64,000 bases of DNA from Talinum fruticosum (GCA_021018815.1 JAITYX010000090.1:1391501-1455500), one strand, 5' to 3'. Shown: positions 37,095 through 49,793, counted from the first letter of the stretch. A program made the numbers and translations. The notes: generated by a model not told the origin, from the sequence alone.

Positions 37095-38319
37095 ACTAAC
37101 TAGGGTCATACGCTTACAATGCAAGTACTTTAGCTATTTTTTATTTTAAAATAGATTATAATTTTATAATAATGTAATTATTATTTTTAAAATTTCTTTT
37201 TTTCATATCATAGTTATATTGACTACTTTTAAAAGTTCTCTAATATATGAAACTTTTTTTCAATTTTTGATAAGTAAATAAGTATCTTTTAAATATTAAT
37301 TAATTTAATAATAATTATATTACAGTCATACTAATTACTTTATATATATACAATTAAAAAATTATTTATTTTCTTAGAATATAGTATTCTATTAATTCAA
37401 TCTAAGATGAACATTTATGTAATTAAGTAATCCTATATGTCATTTTACATGTCATATATTTTTGGTTTTCAACCAATACTTATACATTTATTAATTCTAT
37501 CCAACTTTTATAAATTATGAAAAAATATACTAATGTATATATAGAATGATAATGTTTGAATATGAATAAATTTGTTCTTAATACAATCAATTAATTCATG
37601 GTATATAAATCAATTATACTTAAAATATAATTAAATACATTACTTTCATAAACACAATATTTATAAGATATCGCCACATAAGTATCCTATGTGTCACTCA
37701 TATGGAGTTTCTACCCAACTTTTAATATATATACTAGGGTTATACCCATTACTATGTAAGGACATTAATTAATTTTGTTTTTTATAATTTATTATTTCAA
37801 ATTAATTTATAATAATAAAAATTAATAATAAGTTAAAAGAACATAAGTGTATATATTTTTTATTTAAATAGTTAATATAAAAATATTTCTTTTAATTTTT
37901 TATAACTTATTCTGATAACTTATTGTTATTATTTATATATTTAACTCGTTATTTTTTTCTCCTTTTTACATCTTTAAACTTTAAAATCTCAATTTCTTTT
38001 TAAAAAAAATATTCATAAAATAAAGATAATATTTTATCCATATTCACAATATTACACAATATTACTCATAAAATTTAAATAAATTAGTTTTAGAAACATA
38101 CACATCCAACATAATAAACATATAATATGTAATTTTACAAAAAAAAATAATCCTTAACTTAAATTAAATGCGTGAATAATCTAAACGTCACAAAAGTTGG
38201 GTAGAATCAATGTATGATTGATATGTAAGATGCTTATGTGACATTATAATAACTATCTTACATTATTACAATGTCACATAAGCATCGTACGTGTCAAATA
38301 TACATGGATTGTACCCAAG

Positions 38320-38325
<6 letters not shown>
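37095..38325 (+). repeat. Two adjacent copies of an AT-rich dispersed repeat
   Basis: Both units open with an ACTAGGGT(C/T)ATAC-like motif (about 37099 and 37733) and close with (TACCCAA)(C/G)TTTTAATATATAT (about 37712 and 38312). The second unit is also similar to 56522-56800 (TTATTAC/TTACTATGTAAGGA, ATTAATTAATTT, CTTTTTCTCCTTTT-type blocks). No coding capacity. Class unknown; possibly a non-autonomous DNA transposon. Confidence 0.45.
38229..38286. repeat. Perfect 17-bp inverted repeat with 24-nt loop
   Basis: GATGCTTATGTGACATT at 38229-38245 is the exact reverse complement of 38270-38286. It sits about 40 bases from the 3' end of an AT-rich dispersed repeat and probably belongs to it. Confidence 0.85.

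Positions 38326-38399
<74 letters not shown>
38325..38399. repeat. (TA)n microsatellite, about 75 bp
   Basis: Uninterrupted TA dinucleotides directly after the second AT-rich repeat. Confidence 0.97.
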
Positions 38400-38401
<2 letters not shown>

Positions 38402-40412
38402 TTGTTTTTGGATCCTCCAAGAAGTAATTCACAAGGACTACAATTAGCTTGCGGTTGACTACCAAATATAGTGGCCTAGGTCTTAACTCTTTTGAATAGA
38501 AAAAATTATGATTGACCTTTAACCATGACATCATGCAAGAATACAACAAGGTCAAAAGTACTCTATAATACCCCAAGGTCAAAACTCATAGTCAACCATA
38601 TATGCTCCTTTTTTTTATTGACATTAACCATAAATATCACATTATTTTCTTCAACAAATGTTGCTTTCATATTAACACACCGTGTCTCTTTCCAACCATT
38701 CCATCTTGTGCCTAGTTGTCCAATCAGAATGACCACGTTACATATTCAACTAAAAAACAAGAGAATTTAATTTTGGCCCTAACTTTAAGTTAACCCAAGG
38801 CAACAAACTTTAACTTTCATAATAATTATACCATGGATCCGAAGATGTGGATTATATGACATGACATAATTTGGATGAGAGAAATATTTTTTATAGAAAT
38901 AAAGGACGACTATGCAAAAATAAAGGGTGCAGTTTAAATTTTTCTTTTAAAAAAACTATATATGAAGACTTGGATATATAACTACGTATCCGTGATATAA
39001 TTTAGACAACTCTTGTTTAGTCAAAAAAATAATTTTGATTCTTTTCAGAAGCATAATAGACAAATTGATTGGAGACTATTATGGCTCACATCTTAATAAC
39101 CCTAACCTAAATCAAATTTGTCTAATAGTCTAACCCATCGTGAAATCAACACGATTTGAATGAATGTTTACAATCTAGAACTTACTTTTCCTATTATGAA
39201 CAGTTCCTACAAAAGACGCATGTGATTTTTTTTTGACGAATGAAGTTCTACACAAAAAGTATATTCTAAATTAGAAATTTATTCTGACATAAAAAAAAAT
39301 TAATTTGTAATTTTTTTCATAGGAGACCGCAAAATATTAAAGGGAACAATAATTTTGGGACTGAAAATACTAATAAATACCTTATCATATTATTTGACTT
39401 CAAAATTCCCGAACCCAAAATTGGTATCAAGACAACAATTAACTTACTTGGACCCCATTGGCTTCAAATCTCAGGATTGGCGATCAAAATCACATTAAAA
39501 TAATTACTCAGTCACTAAAAATACAATATCATTCATTGTTTACAGGGAATATATTTATATTTTTTAACTTTTAAAGCTAAAAAGTTTTGCACCAATACAA
39601 GAGATCCTCTTAACACATAATACGTAATATATTTTATACCCTAAAAGATATACATTATATTGGGATGAAATGTCGTCTTCATAGACCACCTTTTATGACA
39701 TACGATGATGACAACACGATAACGAGTGTAACTACTATAATTAGTGACTGCAACAAAAGTTAAAATTCTACAAAATAATAGTAATGACGGGTTGGCGATT
39801 GAAATTTAATATTAGATGTTCATTTACTGATATGCGCATAAAAGTTGGGGATAGACAAGATAGGAGACGATTACTTATTTAAAGCTTAAATTCATTTTAC
39901 TCATAAGACTAGCAATTTAACGATTCTAAAAATTAACAATATGAAAGAATCGACCATACTATAATTTTGCAATTATGAGATAAAACAGTTACCTTGGACA
40001 CTTCCCACCTTATATAGGGGGAACTTTCAAAGTATAAATTTGAATATGCAACAGTTAAAGTAGGCGAATGAAAGTCATTGATAATAGCCAAGAAGAACTG
40101 TAGGAAGGCAATAATGAAGCACTCAAACATTGACTTGGACTACTTTCATTTTTAATCAAGGAGAAAAGCTATCAAGTTATGGAAGGAGAAAAATTAACAT
40201 TGACTTATAATTTCCTGAAATTTATGTTTTGTTTACATTATATGACTTAGACATGGCGCACATTGACAAATCAGCTGTGCACTGTAGTAGGTAGTGGAAA
40301 GAGAGTACATCCAGACAGTTGGAAGACTATCAATAGATGTTATAGTAGAGCTCCCATAAGTACATAATCCCAGTATTTCTCAAAGCCTTTCCCTGCCGCT
40401 CTTTCCTCCTAG

Positions 40413-43103
40413 ATGGACGTCCATGCTTCATCTTCCTCAAATCACTTGACAATCACTATCATCCTATTCCTCGTCATTGCATTAAACAATCTACCATCAA
40501 TGCTATGCCGCCGTAGCAAAGAGTTCAAATCCTGCAGCCAGCCATTCAACTGTGCGAACCTAACCGACATAAGCTACCCTTTTTATGGTCTGGGCCGGCC
40601 AGACTACTGTGGCCACCCAGGGTTCGAGCTTCTGGGTTGTAATCAGACCGACAAGCCGAGGCTGATCATCAAGTCACAGAGTTTTCTTGTTATTGACATA
40701 AACTCAACATCCTCCACCATCACTGTTGCCAGAGAGGACCTTTTTAGAAGGAACGGATGCCCATCACCGTCAAATCTAGCCAATATCACAATTGATTTCA
40801 GCCGGTTTCAGTACGCGCCCATGAATGAGAATGTCACCCTGCTTTACAATCGGTGTGCCTCGGTATGCTCTTCTGCACCGTTAAAAGACATGACTTTCCC
40901 ATGTCCTTCGACTCCTACCCAGAGCTTTGAGGTTTGCTACCTAACAAAGAAGATGATGGTGGATCATAACATATCAGAAGCTGTTTGCCCAAACCATATT
41001 TTTCTTCCAGTTCAAAGGTCTAACAGATTGGCTATTGACAATTCAGGACAAGTCATGCAGGTGAGTTATGCTACTTGGGCTGGGTTTGAGCTCAGATGGA
41101 ACGCAGATAATGCGTTGTGTGAAGAATGCCTTGCTTCAGGTGGGCAGTGCGGGCATGATTGGCATTCAAATAAGTTCTTCTGCTTTTGCACTGATGAGTC
41201 CAAGTGCCCTTTTCCAGGTAACAAAATTCTAACCTAAGCTTTCCTGTAAATCTGATACGGTCTGAGGCTTACTTGATAACATGCTGCTAATCAGGATCCA
41301 TTCCAGACAAGAGGCACACTCTGACCAAGTCCAAGATTGCAATGCTAGGTGATGTACCTAATCTTTGTCTTTAATCTGTCATTTGCATATCCTGCATAAG
41401 TACATACTCACATGAAACAACAGATAGTGTGTTTCAGTTTTGAACAAAACTTAATGCTTGATTACTCGATCTTGAAAGATGTTATATAGTCTTCATTATG
41501 CATTCTCTCTTCCTCTTTTACTGTACAATTTCGCTTGAATTGACAAGCTATAGAATCAATTACTTCATCTATTCTTTAGACACAGCAAAAGTTACCCGTG
41601 CCTGATTATAGAACTAGAGCAACCTGAAACTGAATAATGTATGCCTCAGTTAAGGCAACTCTGCTTTGACTAAACTCCTATTTTATCCATGTAACCCTTA
41701 CTAAATGACCCTAACCCCACTTGGGCTGAGAACCCAAATGAACCCAAATTGAACTGAACCTTAATGACCTCTTCACTGTATTCACCAGCCTGGTGTTCAT
41801 ATGGTCTGTCCCAAAATATTTTGTGACTATTAACCACCCAATACATTGTGATGTCAAGTTAATTTTCTGTGGTTCAATCTTTTACGTTCAAAGAAATCAT
41901 GGCTAAAATCTTCAAGAAACAAATCTTTTGTCTATGACTGGGCCTAAGTTCACTAGAATCTCTGCCTAATTCTCACTATATATCTTTGCTGCAGCATCTT
42001 TTTCAGCCTTAGGGGCAGGCATGCTGATTCTTGTAACAGCATTCTGTTTGAAAAGGCAACACTCATCAGAAAACTACATCTTAGACTCTCAGACAGGAAG
42101 AAGACTTGACGTTGAGGCTTTCCTGAGAAATTACGGGTTCCCTGAACCTAGAAGATATAGCTATACAGATCTGAAGAAAATCACAAATTCCTTCAAAGAC
42201 AAGCTAGGAGAAGGAGGCTACGCCATTGTATACAAAGGCAAGTTGCATAATGGTCATTTGGTGGCAGTAAAAATCTTGAAGAAACTGAAAGCAAATGCTG
42301 AGGAATTCATTAACGAGGTTGTAAGTATTGGCAGGACTAACCATATAAATGTTGTCACTCTCTTAGGATTCTGCTACGATGGTCAGAAAAGAGCCCTGGT
42401 TTATGACTTCATGCCTAATGGGTCTCTTGAGAAGTTCATATATGGTAGGGTTAACAACCAATCACTTTCATGGGAGAAATTATTTGAAATTGCAGTCGGG
42501 ATAGCAAGAGGGCTAGAGTACTTGCATCGAGGCTGTAATACAAGAATACTGCACTTTGATATCAAACCCCATAACATTCTCTTAGATGAAAACTTTTGCC
42601 CAAAGATCTCCGATTTCGGTTTGGCTAAGTTGTGCCCTCAAAAGGACAGCATTATATCAATGTCAGAAGCAAGAGGGACTATAGGGTATATTGCTCCAGA
42701 GGTATTCTTACGGAGTTTTGGTGGCGTTTCCTACAAATCAGATGTTTACAGCTACGGAATGCTAGTCCTAGAAATGGTTGGCTGCAGGAGAAAGGCTGAA
42801 GCTCAAGCTGAAAATAGTTGCGAGCAATATTTTCCTCAGTGGATATACAGGCAGCTTGAAAGAGAGGATGATGAAATTGATTATCAGGAGATGTTGAGCG
42901 ACACGGAAAGAGAACTACAGAGGAAGATGATGATGGTTAGCTTATGGTGTGTCCAAACAAACCCTTTAAATAGACCAGCTATGACTAAAGTAGTGGAAAT
43001 GCTGGAAGGAACCCTTGAATCACTGCAAATTCCACCCACGCCATTTTCATCTTCTTCTTTGAGATCACAATCACATTCTTCAACCACCAGAAGTTCAACA
43101 TGA
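40413..43103 (+). CDS. LRK10L: LRK10L/WAK-associated receptor-like kinase, copy 2 (altered glycine loop)
   Basis: Same exon plan as copy 1: 40413-41217, 41295-41348 and 41995-43103, in phase, 655 residues. Signal peptide, GUB_WAK_bind (FNCANLTDISYPFYG) and the Cys-rich WAK-associated segment are intact. The membrane helix is at about 282-305. The kinase retains Lys379, [15 protein letters not shown] and APE, but the third glycine of the loop is replaced: GEGGYA, with Ala363, followed by IVYKG. It stays highly similar to copy 1 over the whole ORF, including the 54-bp second exon, so the pair arose by tandem duplication of the entire gene about 7 kb apart. Copy 2 lacks the C-terminal extension after SSTTRSST. 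It is probably an active or weakly active immune-type receptor; the Ala change tempers certainty. Confidence 0.93.
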
Positions 43104-44450
43104 CATAAGTGACTACGGCCAGCCTCTATGTGGGCAGCAAGGATCATATAGGTCAATGGACATCAAGGGTTCGGGGTAAATGGACTTCAAACTTAATGTT
43201 GAATAAGTATACAAGAAGAAGAGTTTGTATGGAGAACAAGGCATGATATGGATCAACCACTGGTTTATGTCACGGGTGGAGCTTGAGATATATAAGGGAA
43301 GTCTTTGAGCAGGGATTGCTTGGGTCAGATTGAAATAAGTCAAGGAGGCACATAGATTGATTGGCCGGGCAGGCTAAGAGACCACTACATCCTAGAGTTC
43401 CTTATTTCATATTGTACAGTATTATTCGCAGCAACAACAAAAGCAAAAGTGTTCGAAAATTACAAAAAACCAGACTATTGGTGAGGGCAAGTGACAGCAT
43501 TTTCACACCTAAATGAATAATGATAATGGTGAGCTAAGGCCAGCTAGTATTCAAATTAAGAGCTGTAGGAGATATAACATTAATGCACTTTTGTTTTCTT
43601 TTATTTATTGCCAGAAAATACTACTTGGAGGAGGGATCCAAGGCAGCTGAATTGCATTAAATGAGTTCCTATATAAATATTTTTAGCAATTCAACGCATT
43701 TACAACTTATCCTTTTCTTGGACTGCCTTAATCTGTCTCTCTTGTTTTATTTCCTTTTTTGTTGGTTGATTGGTACTTTGGCAGTGTAGAGTGTCTTGTA
43801 CATACAAGAGTATGTATTAAGTGACGGTTGGCATAATGATAAACACTACACACTTTTATGCGGGTCGAATTTTGAGAGAAAAAAATTGCTCATAAGTTGT
43901 GCAAAATAATTGAGATGGATTGTAGACCTGGACTAAAATGTTGCTGAGCTAGAATGTCACCGAGTGACCCTCACTTACCAAATCGGAAGTCTTATAAATA
44001 GTTGTTGCGGTGAAACATAACCGAATTAGGCTTGAGTTTGCCCAACTCAAACTTGGCTCGACTCGGCTCGTTTACCGCCATATAAGACAACTTGTAGGTA
44101 TCTTGAAAGCGCATATACCTAGCTAACAGTATAATAAAGGCTTTGACTTTGATACTGATATGTATCTTCCACTATTTTTGAGTATAATCATCTCATTAAT
44201 CATTATCTAACATTAAGCTCGAAGTATCTAGGTGCCCCCAAATAAATAAATGAATAAATAATAGATAGATAAAGAAATAACTAATTAATATTATAATTTA
44301 CAGTGACCGAAATTAGCACATTGGTCAATGATTTCACGAGTTGGGAGGCACGAGGCCGGAGGTGAGGTCCGAGCTATACGCTAAATTTGTTTTCTAATGC
44401 AATTTGCATTAAGTTAAATTTATCTTGCACCATTTGCCATTTTTAATTAT
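43104..44450. other. 3' flank of kinase copy 2 and intergenic DNA
   Basis: Ordinary-complexity 3' flank to about 43700, then AT-rich DNA. No gene supported. Confidence 0.5.
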
Positions 44451-44455
44451 AAATA

Positions 44456-44795
44456 AATTAGAGTTTTTGGATAATACTCATCCAAACTTTAAAAATATTG
44501 GACACAATTAATCTAATATTTAAAATTAGTCCTCAACAATACAATATTTAATCTTATTCATTATTTTTAGCACACCATCGAGTTAGCGTAATTATAACTC
44601 GATGGAGTGACAACGAAATAGTTGGATTTTTAAAATTAAAATCAAACCTCTTTTTTATTTTAATTTTAAAGTGCTTTTAAATCACATTAACTCGATGGCA
44701 TACTAAAAATAATACATAAAGTTAAAGGTCGAATTATTGTGAGCTAATTTAAAAACTTAAATTAATGGTGTTGAATATCTCAAAAAATCATATGA
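44456..44795. mobile_element. Foldback MITE (about 340 bp)
   Basis: The two halves are inverted copies: ATTATTTTTAGCACACCATCGAGTTAG near 44560 faces the complement of the segment around 44690-44715 (ATTATTTTTAGTATGCCATC GAGTTAAT), and the outer ends GAGTTTTTGGATAATACTCA and GATTTTTTGAGATATTCAAC also match. The whole element would fold into a long hairpin with a spacer near 44620. No clear target-site duplication was resolved. Confidence 0.6.
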
Positions 44796-45876
44796 TTATA
44801 TATTTTACCATTTCTATTATCAAAATATTATCTAATATTATGCTTTTGCATAACTATAATCATGTGGCCTTTTTGGGATGAAAAAGAAATTGTCTTTATT
44901 AATTGGAGGGAGTATATAATCAATATATTATATCATGCTAATAGAGTATATTAGGATTATTATTTCCTAATCCTATTACACGCATTATGTATTAGGAAAA
45001 GTCTCGACAAGATTGTATGACAGGAAAAGTAGTCATATAGAGTAAAATGGCAATAATATTCTGAAAATAAGTTGGAGGTAATCAATCTTTCATAGTATCT
45101 TATCTATTATCTCTTTGATATTAATAAAATTAGTATTCAAAAAATATTTTTTAATATTCGTTACAATTAAGACTCATATTCGATTTCTTATTTTCCTTGT
45201 ATTATAATTGTATTGTAATACTATTTGTTGCTCCGCCTGATTAAAAGAAACAATCGGTTATTTTTATTAATAAGTGGATGGCTTTTTACTTTTTATCCAT
45301 ATTTATCTAAATTAATTAAAATGTTTTGGTCCATGTTAGACTTTTTGCAAAGCTCTAAAAATGTTGATCACCTTCTTAAATATAATTATTTTGTATTATA
45401 TTTGTGCGATTTAATTTGATGTGAATTTGATCGATGCTAGAAGCCCTACCCTACATCAAATCAAACACTAAAATTATTTTTTTACATGATTATATATTTT
45501 TTATTATTATCAAACATAATTCTTTTTTCCAATGGAGTAAATCTATAAAAGATGCATTTTTCTTTTTTCGGAAAAGATTAAGATGCCACTTTTCTTATTC
45601 ATAGTCTATGATTCGTTTTCCACTTCAAAATGATTAGCCACTTTCTTACAACCTTTAAACTTCAAAGATCTTTATTCTTTCAACAATTCAAAACTATATA
45701 AATAAAATTTATTTTTAAAATTTTTACTAATACATGTATTGCCATAAAATAGAAAAAAATTAATTAAAAAATTAAAATAAAATCAATTATAATATGTTAG
45801 TACACTCAAAGGAGGAATCGTCTTTCCTCTTGGGTGGAAGATTATATATTTTTAAATTTTATCGACATTGGTAGAC

Positions 45877-46110
45877 TACTTCCTCCGTTTCACAATATTT
45901 ATTATTTTTTACTGTGAGAAATGCCAAAGAAATACAAAATTTATAATAAAAATTGTTTTAAAAGACCAACTTGCCTTAAGGCTTCATTGGAATGAAGAAA
46001 ATTAATAAAAAATGAGAAAAAAATAATTAATAAGAACAAAATTAATAAATTAGTCATTAATATATCATTGAGATTCTAAAGTAACATATAAAAGTTAATT
46101 AAAAGGACAA
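45877..46110 (+). mobile_element. Stowaway-like MITE, copy 2 (right end degenerate)
   Basis: Begins TACTTCCTCCGTTTCACAAT, very close to the left end at 56806, and continues with the shared AAAAGACCAACTTGCC ... AATTAATAAGAACAAA blocks. The right terminus is not recognisable. Confidence 0.55.
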
Positions 46111-46189
46111 GTTTCCTAAGTTATATTAGAATAATGGAATTTAAACTTTTTAAAAAGTACTTGGCCCATATTCTACATTTATATACTCA

Positions 46190-46330
46190 GCTCGTTTCAA
46201 TTTTTTTTGCTTTAATTTAACTAACTTTATTTGTTTCACAAAATGTGTCACTTTATCATCTCAATAACATATTAATGACTAGTTTACCAATTTTATTTTA
46301 ATTCTATAAGTTCATATCACAAATTCGGAC
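46190..46330 (-). mobile_element. Stowaway-like MITE fragment, copy 3
   Basis: CACTTTATCATCTCAATAAC followed by ATATTAATGACTAGTTTACC matches copy 1 in the same (inverse) orientation; the rest is missing. Confidence 0.45.
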
Positions 46331-46780
46331 ATTGAAACATTCGGGTTCGAGATATGGGTCGTTCGGGTTCTAGTTCGGATTGTCATGTTGTCTGATTTGC
46401 AATTTTTGTGATGGCCAAGTTTAATATGTGCCTTTTGTCAATCAATTAAGATATTTGAATTTACATATTATATTTTAGATGAATTTAATTTATTTTTAAA
46501 ATAAATTAGAAAATTATAAGCTTATTATTTATTAGATGGATTGAACTAACTCATACCAGTTTTGTCAAAAAAATTTCCTTTTAAATTCTCGTGTATAATT
46601 AGATCTTTGCATTCCTTGATTTTTGGTAGACTGCGCATATTTGGGGAAGAGGTCGGCTCCCTATCTCTATCGTCTCCTTCCCCCTTTTGACTCAAATAAA
46701 ATAAATAACAGCTTTACGCATATAATATTTCTTAATGTCGTAGCCGAAACATCACCTTTGACCTACTTACTACCTTCGTA

Positions 46781-47250
46781 ATTGCAGATTCTTTTACTGT
46801 GTCCACACCCCAAGCATTCAAATAATCCTCTGTATTTCTCTCTCCTCGTGGCTGGCTTGGCTCTCTCTATCTTTCATGACTGCGATTCCCCACCTCCTTA
46901 CAAATACCCTGCTTTAGAATCTCCCTGTCTCTTCTTCCACTGGGGACTCTCGCTCTAAACTCCTCAACCCCAGCTTCCGTAATCTCTCTCTCCTTTTTTT
47001 CTTTTCTGGGTTTTCATGTGTGAATTAATCTGACCGGTTTTCTTTGTTTCCTTGTATGGGTAGTTTCAAATTTCTGTCTTTTGTGCCCATTGTTTTGTAC
47101 CGTCAAGGAAAGTTAAAGATTATATTCTGCATTTGAATTTTTGCTTCCTGGAATTATTTTTCATAATGTTATGCCAAATCTCTAGCGATTCTTCTGTGGG
47201 GTGATTTGTAATTGTAGTTTTTGCCTGAATTTTCTCTCAGGAAATCAGCC
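46781..47250 (+). promoter_or_regulatory. Promoter, 5' UTR and likely 5' UTR intron of the ENT gene
   Basis: C/T-rich sequence at 46800-46990 has 5' UTR character. A CTTCC|GTAATC donor near 46980 and a TTCTCTCAG acceptor at 47240, 10 bases before the ATG, suggest a 5' UTR intron of about 260 bases. Confidence 0.4.
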
Positions 47251-49793
47251 ATGACTATTGCGGATGAAGCTACCGCCGTTGCCGACCAAAATGGCGCCCC
47301 TGCTAGGTTGGAGGTAAGAAGCTCGAACTATGCAAAATGGCAAACGCTAAACAAACCCCAAGTCCTTGTTTTGACCCTGATTTAGGAAATTATTACTGGC
47401 ATAGTTTCTGGGAAAGCTCTAATCCTATGATTTCTGTTCCTCTTTTGAACCCAAAAAAGATGCTACCTTATTATCACTTTTGGAGCCAACTTATGAAGAA
47501 TTATGCAAGGGACGGTTTTGAATTTGGGAGAAAAATGATTTCCCTGTTAGTTGTTTATGTTGAATAGTTTTTCTGGGAATGAGATACGATCACTTGACTG
47601 ATTACTTAAGCTGGTGATCAGGGAAAAGGAAAAGCTATGACAGTATGTTGTTTGCTTGGAATGGGGTCTCTTCTCTCATGGAACAGTATGCTCACCATTG
47701 GGGATTACTACTACAAAGTTTTCCCTGTGAGTAATTTCCCCTTTTTCCTATCTTTTGAGTTTTGACTTATTTTACATGCCTTCAATTATGTAATTGACAT
47801 CGAATATGCCCTGTTGTTTCACTGCTCATCAGATAACTATCGCTTTCCTTCAAGAAAGTGTTTAATGTCAGCTCTTATTTGTTACATTCTGAGTTCTGTA
47901 AGATTTTGAGATTTTTGACCTGTTTTCATATTCCCTTTTTGTATGAAGAACTATCATCCCTCAAGGGTACTTACTCTTGTATACCAACCATTTGCCGTGG
48001 GAACATTGGCGATCCTTGCATACAATGAATCCAAGATCGATACTAGAAAGCGAAACATTGCTGGTTACGCTCTTTTCTTCATTAGCACTCTGCTTTGTAT
48101 AGTGGTATGTAAGCTCCTATCTATGTCGTTTCCCTTTCTGTTGAATATCATTGAAGATTCTGAATTGGAGAAGAAACAACATCGGATTCACTGATCTTGA
48201 ACTGTTTTGGGCAGTTAGACTTAGCAACATCCGGGAAAGGAGGGGTCGGACCTTATGTAGGCTTGTGTTTGCTGGTAGGTGCTTTTGGGGTTGCCGATGC
48301 CCATGTCCAAGGGGGAATGGTTGGTGACATGTCCTTCATGTTACCCGAGTTTATCCAAGTAAGTATTCTATTGTTTAGTCTCAGCATTCTAGTCAGTTCA
48401 GCTGAAACCTCATGAGCAGCAGAGAAATTTGTAATGATTAAACATGTCTTATGATCTCCACCTGCAGTCATTCTTTGCTGGACTGGCCTTTTCCGGTGCT
48501 CTAACTTCTGGACTGAGACTACTCACAAAAGTCGTCTTTGACAAATCTCATGATGGCCTGCGCAAGGGTGCTTGTAAGTCATTTTTAATCAATATTTCTC
48601 AGTAATCTTGTCTATGCTGATTTGCTGAATTTGAGAATTTTGAGTCTTGACTTTTAAGACTGATGCTTGAAAATCTGGCTTTCTGCAGTACTGTTTTTGG
48701 CAATCTCTACCTTTATTGAGTTTCTATGCATTTTTCTGTATGCATACTACTTCCCTAAGCTTCCGATTGTCAAGTACTACCGCTCAAAGGCAGCCTCAGA
48801 AGGATCAAAAACTGTCTCTGCTGACCTTGCAGCTGCTGGCATCCAAAAGGCATGCCTTTTCTCTCCTTTTTTTATTTTTTATTTTTTGGAGTTCTAATTC
48901 TCGAACTAGAGAGATCAGAAGTCAAAGATAAGGTCTGGCACAAACCTCACAGGGGGAGGGAGGGCATTAGTTCTAAAGCTCAGAAAAACTCAACTCGTTG
49001 TGTGCACCATACTTTCAAGTTTTTGCATTTAAACCAACTATTGTAAGACCATTTTTCAATATTATGCAGGCTGAGGACAATGTGAAAGTTGAAGATCGAT
49101 TGAGCACCAAACAACTGCTACTTCAGAATCTCGATTATGAGCTCGATCTATACCTCATTTATGTGTTGACATTGTCAATATTCCCGGGTTTCTTGTATGA
49201 AAATACTGGAAAGCACGGTTTGGGTGAATGGTAATTCTAGAAATCCTTATTTACAATCTGGCATTACAAACCAACCCACTCTAGAGATGCTGACACATTG
49301 ATTTTTTTTTCAGGTATGCACTTGTGCTGATTGCCATGTACAATGTATGGGATCTTGTTGGGAGATACACCCCTCTTATAGGATTTCTGAGGTTGGAATC
49401 ACGCAAGGGACTAATGATAGCGGTTCTGGCTCGTTTCCTCTTCATCCCAGCTTTTTACTTCACAGCAAAGTATGCAGATCAAGGGTGGATGATAATGCTA
49501 ACCTCTTTACTCGGATTAACCAATGGTCATCTTACTGTGTGTGCAATGACTGCAGCTCCCAAGGGATACAAGGTCAGACTCCTTGTCATATTAAAATGTT
49601 CATATAATTATCTGATTAAAGCCAGCTAATTAGCTTGGATTGATGTTGATTAACACAGGGGCCAGAGCAGAATGCATTAGGGAATTTGCTGGTATTGTTC
49701 CTTCTGGGGGCATATTTTCTGGGGTATGCCTTGACTGGTTGTGGATCATTGGAAATGGGACCTTCTGATCAAGAAGAGGAGAGAACAGGTTGA
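47251..49793 (+). CDS. ENT3: Equilibrative nucleoside transporter, ENT3-like; last exon frameshifted as read
   Basis: Nine coding exons: 47251-47313, 47622-47726, 47949-48104, 48215-48358, 48468-48573, 48689-48849, 49070-49230, 49314-49572, 49659-49793. As read this gives 429 residues. Family marks include SWNSMLTIGDYYYKVFP, YHPSRVLTLVYQP, VQGGMVGDMSFMLPEFIQ, RSKAASEGSKTVSADLAAAGIQ, TLSIFPGFLYENTG, WDLVGRYTPL and LTNGHLTVC. ENTs have 11 membrane helices and move nucleosides across the plasma membrane, in plant ENT3-type members by proton coupling. Intron 6 has a GC donor (AAAAG|GCATGC). At a G5 run (49706-49710) the frame departs from the family. The +1-shifted reading continues GIFSGVCLDWLWIIGNGTF and stops at 49768, the expected ENT end (421 residues). 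So this allele either has a 1-base deletion or a sequencing error. Confidence 0.9.

Larger units (their letters stand above)
36317..40412. other. Spacer between the two receptor kinase genes
   Basis: About 4 kb of AT-rich DNA. It includes two adjacent AT-rich repeats (about 37095-37735 and 37735-38325), a 17-bp perfect inverted repeat and a TA microsatellite. No gene or kinase remnant was seen. Confidence 0.5.
44800..46780. other. AT-rich intergenic DNA with MITE remnants
   Basis: No gene. Contains two degenerate Stowaway-like pieces (45877-46110 and 46190-46330). Complexity rises after 46600 towards the ENT promoter. Confidence 0.5.
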
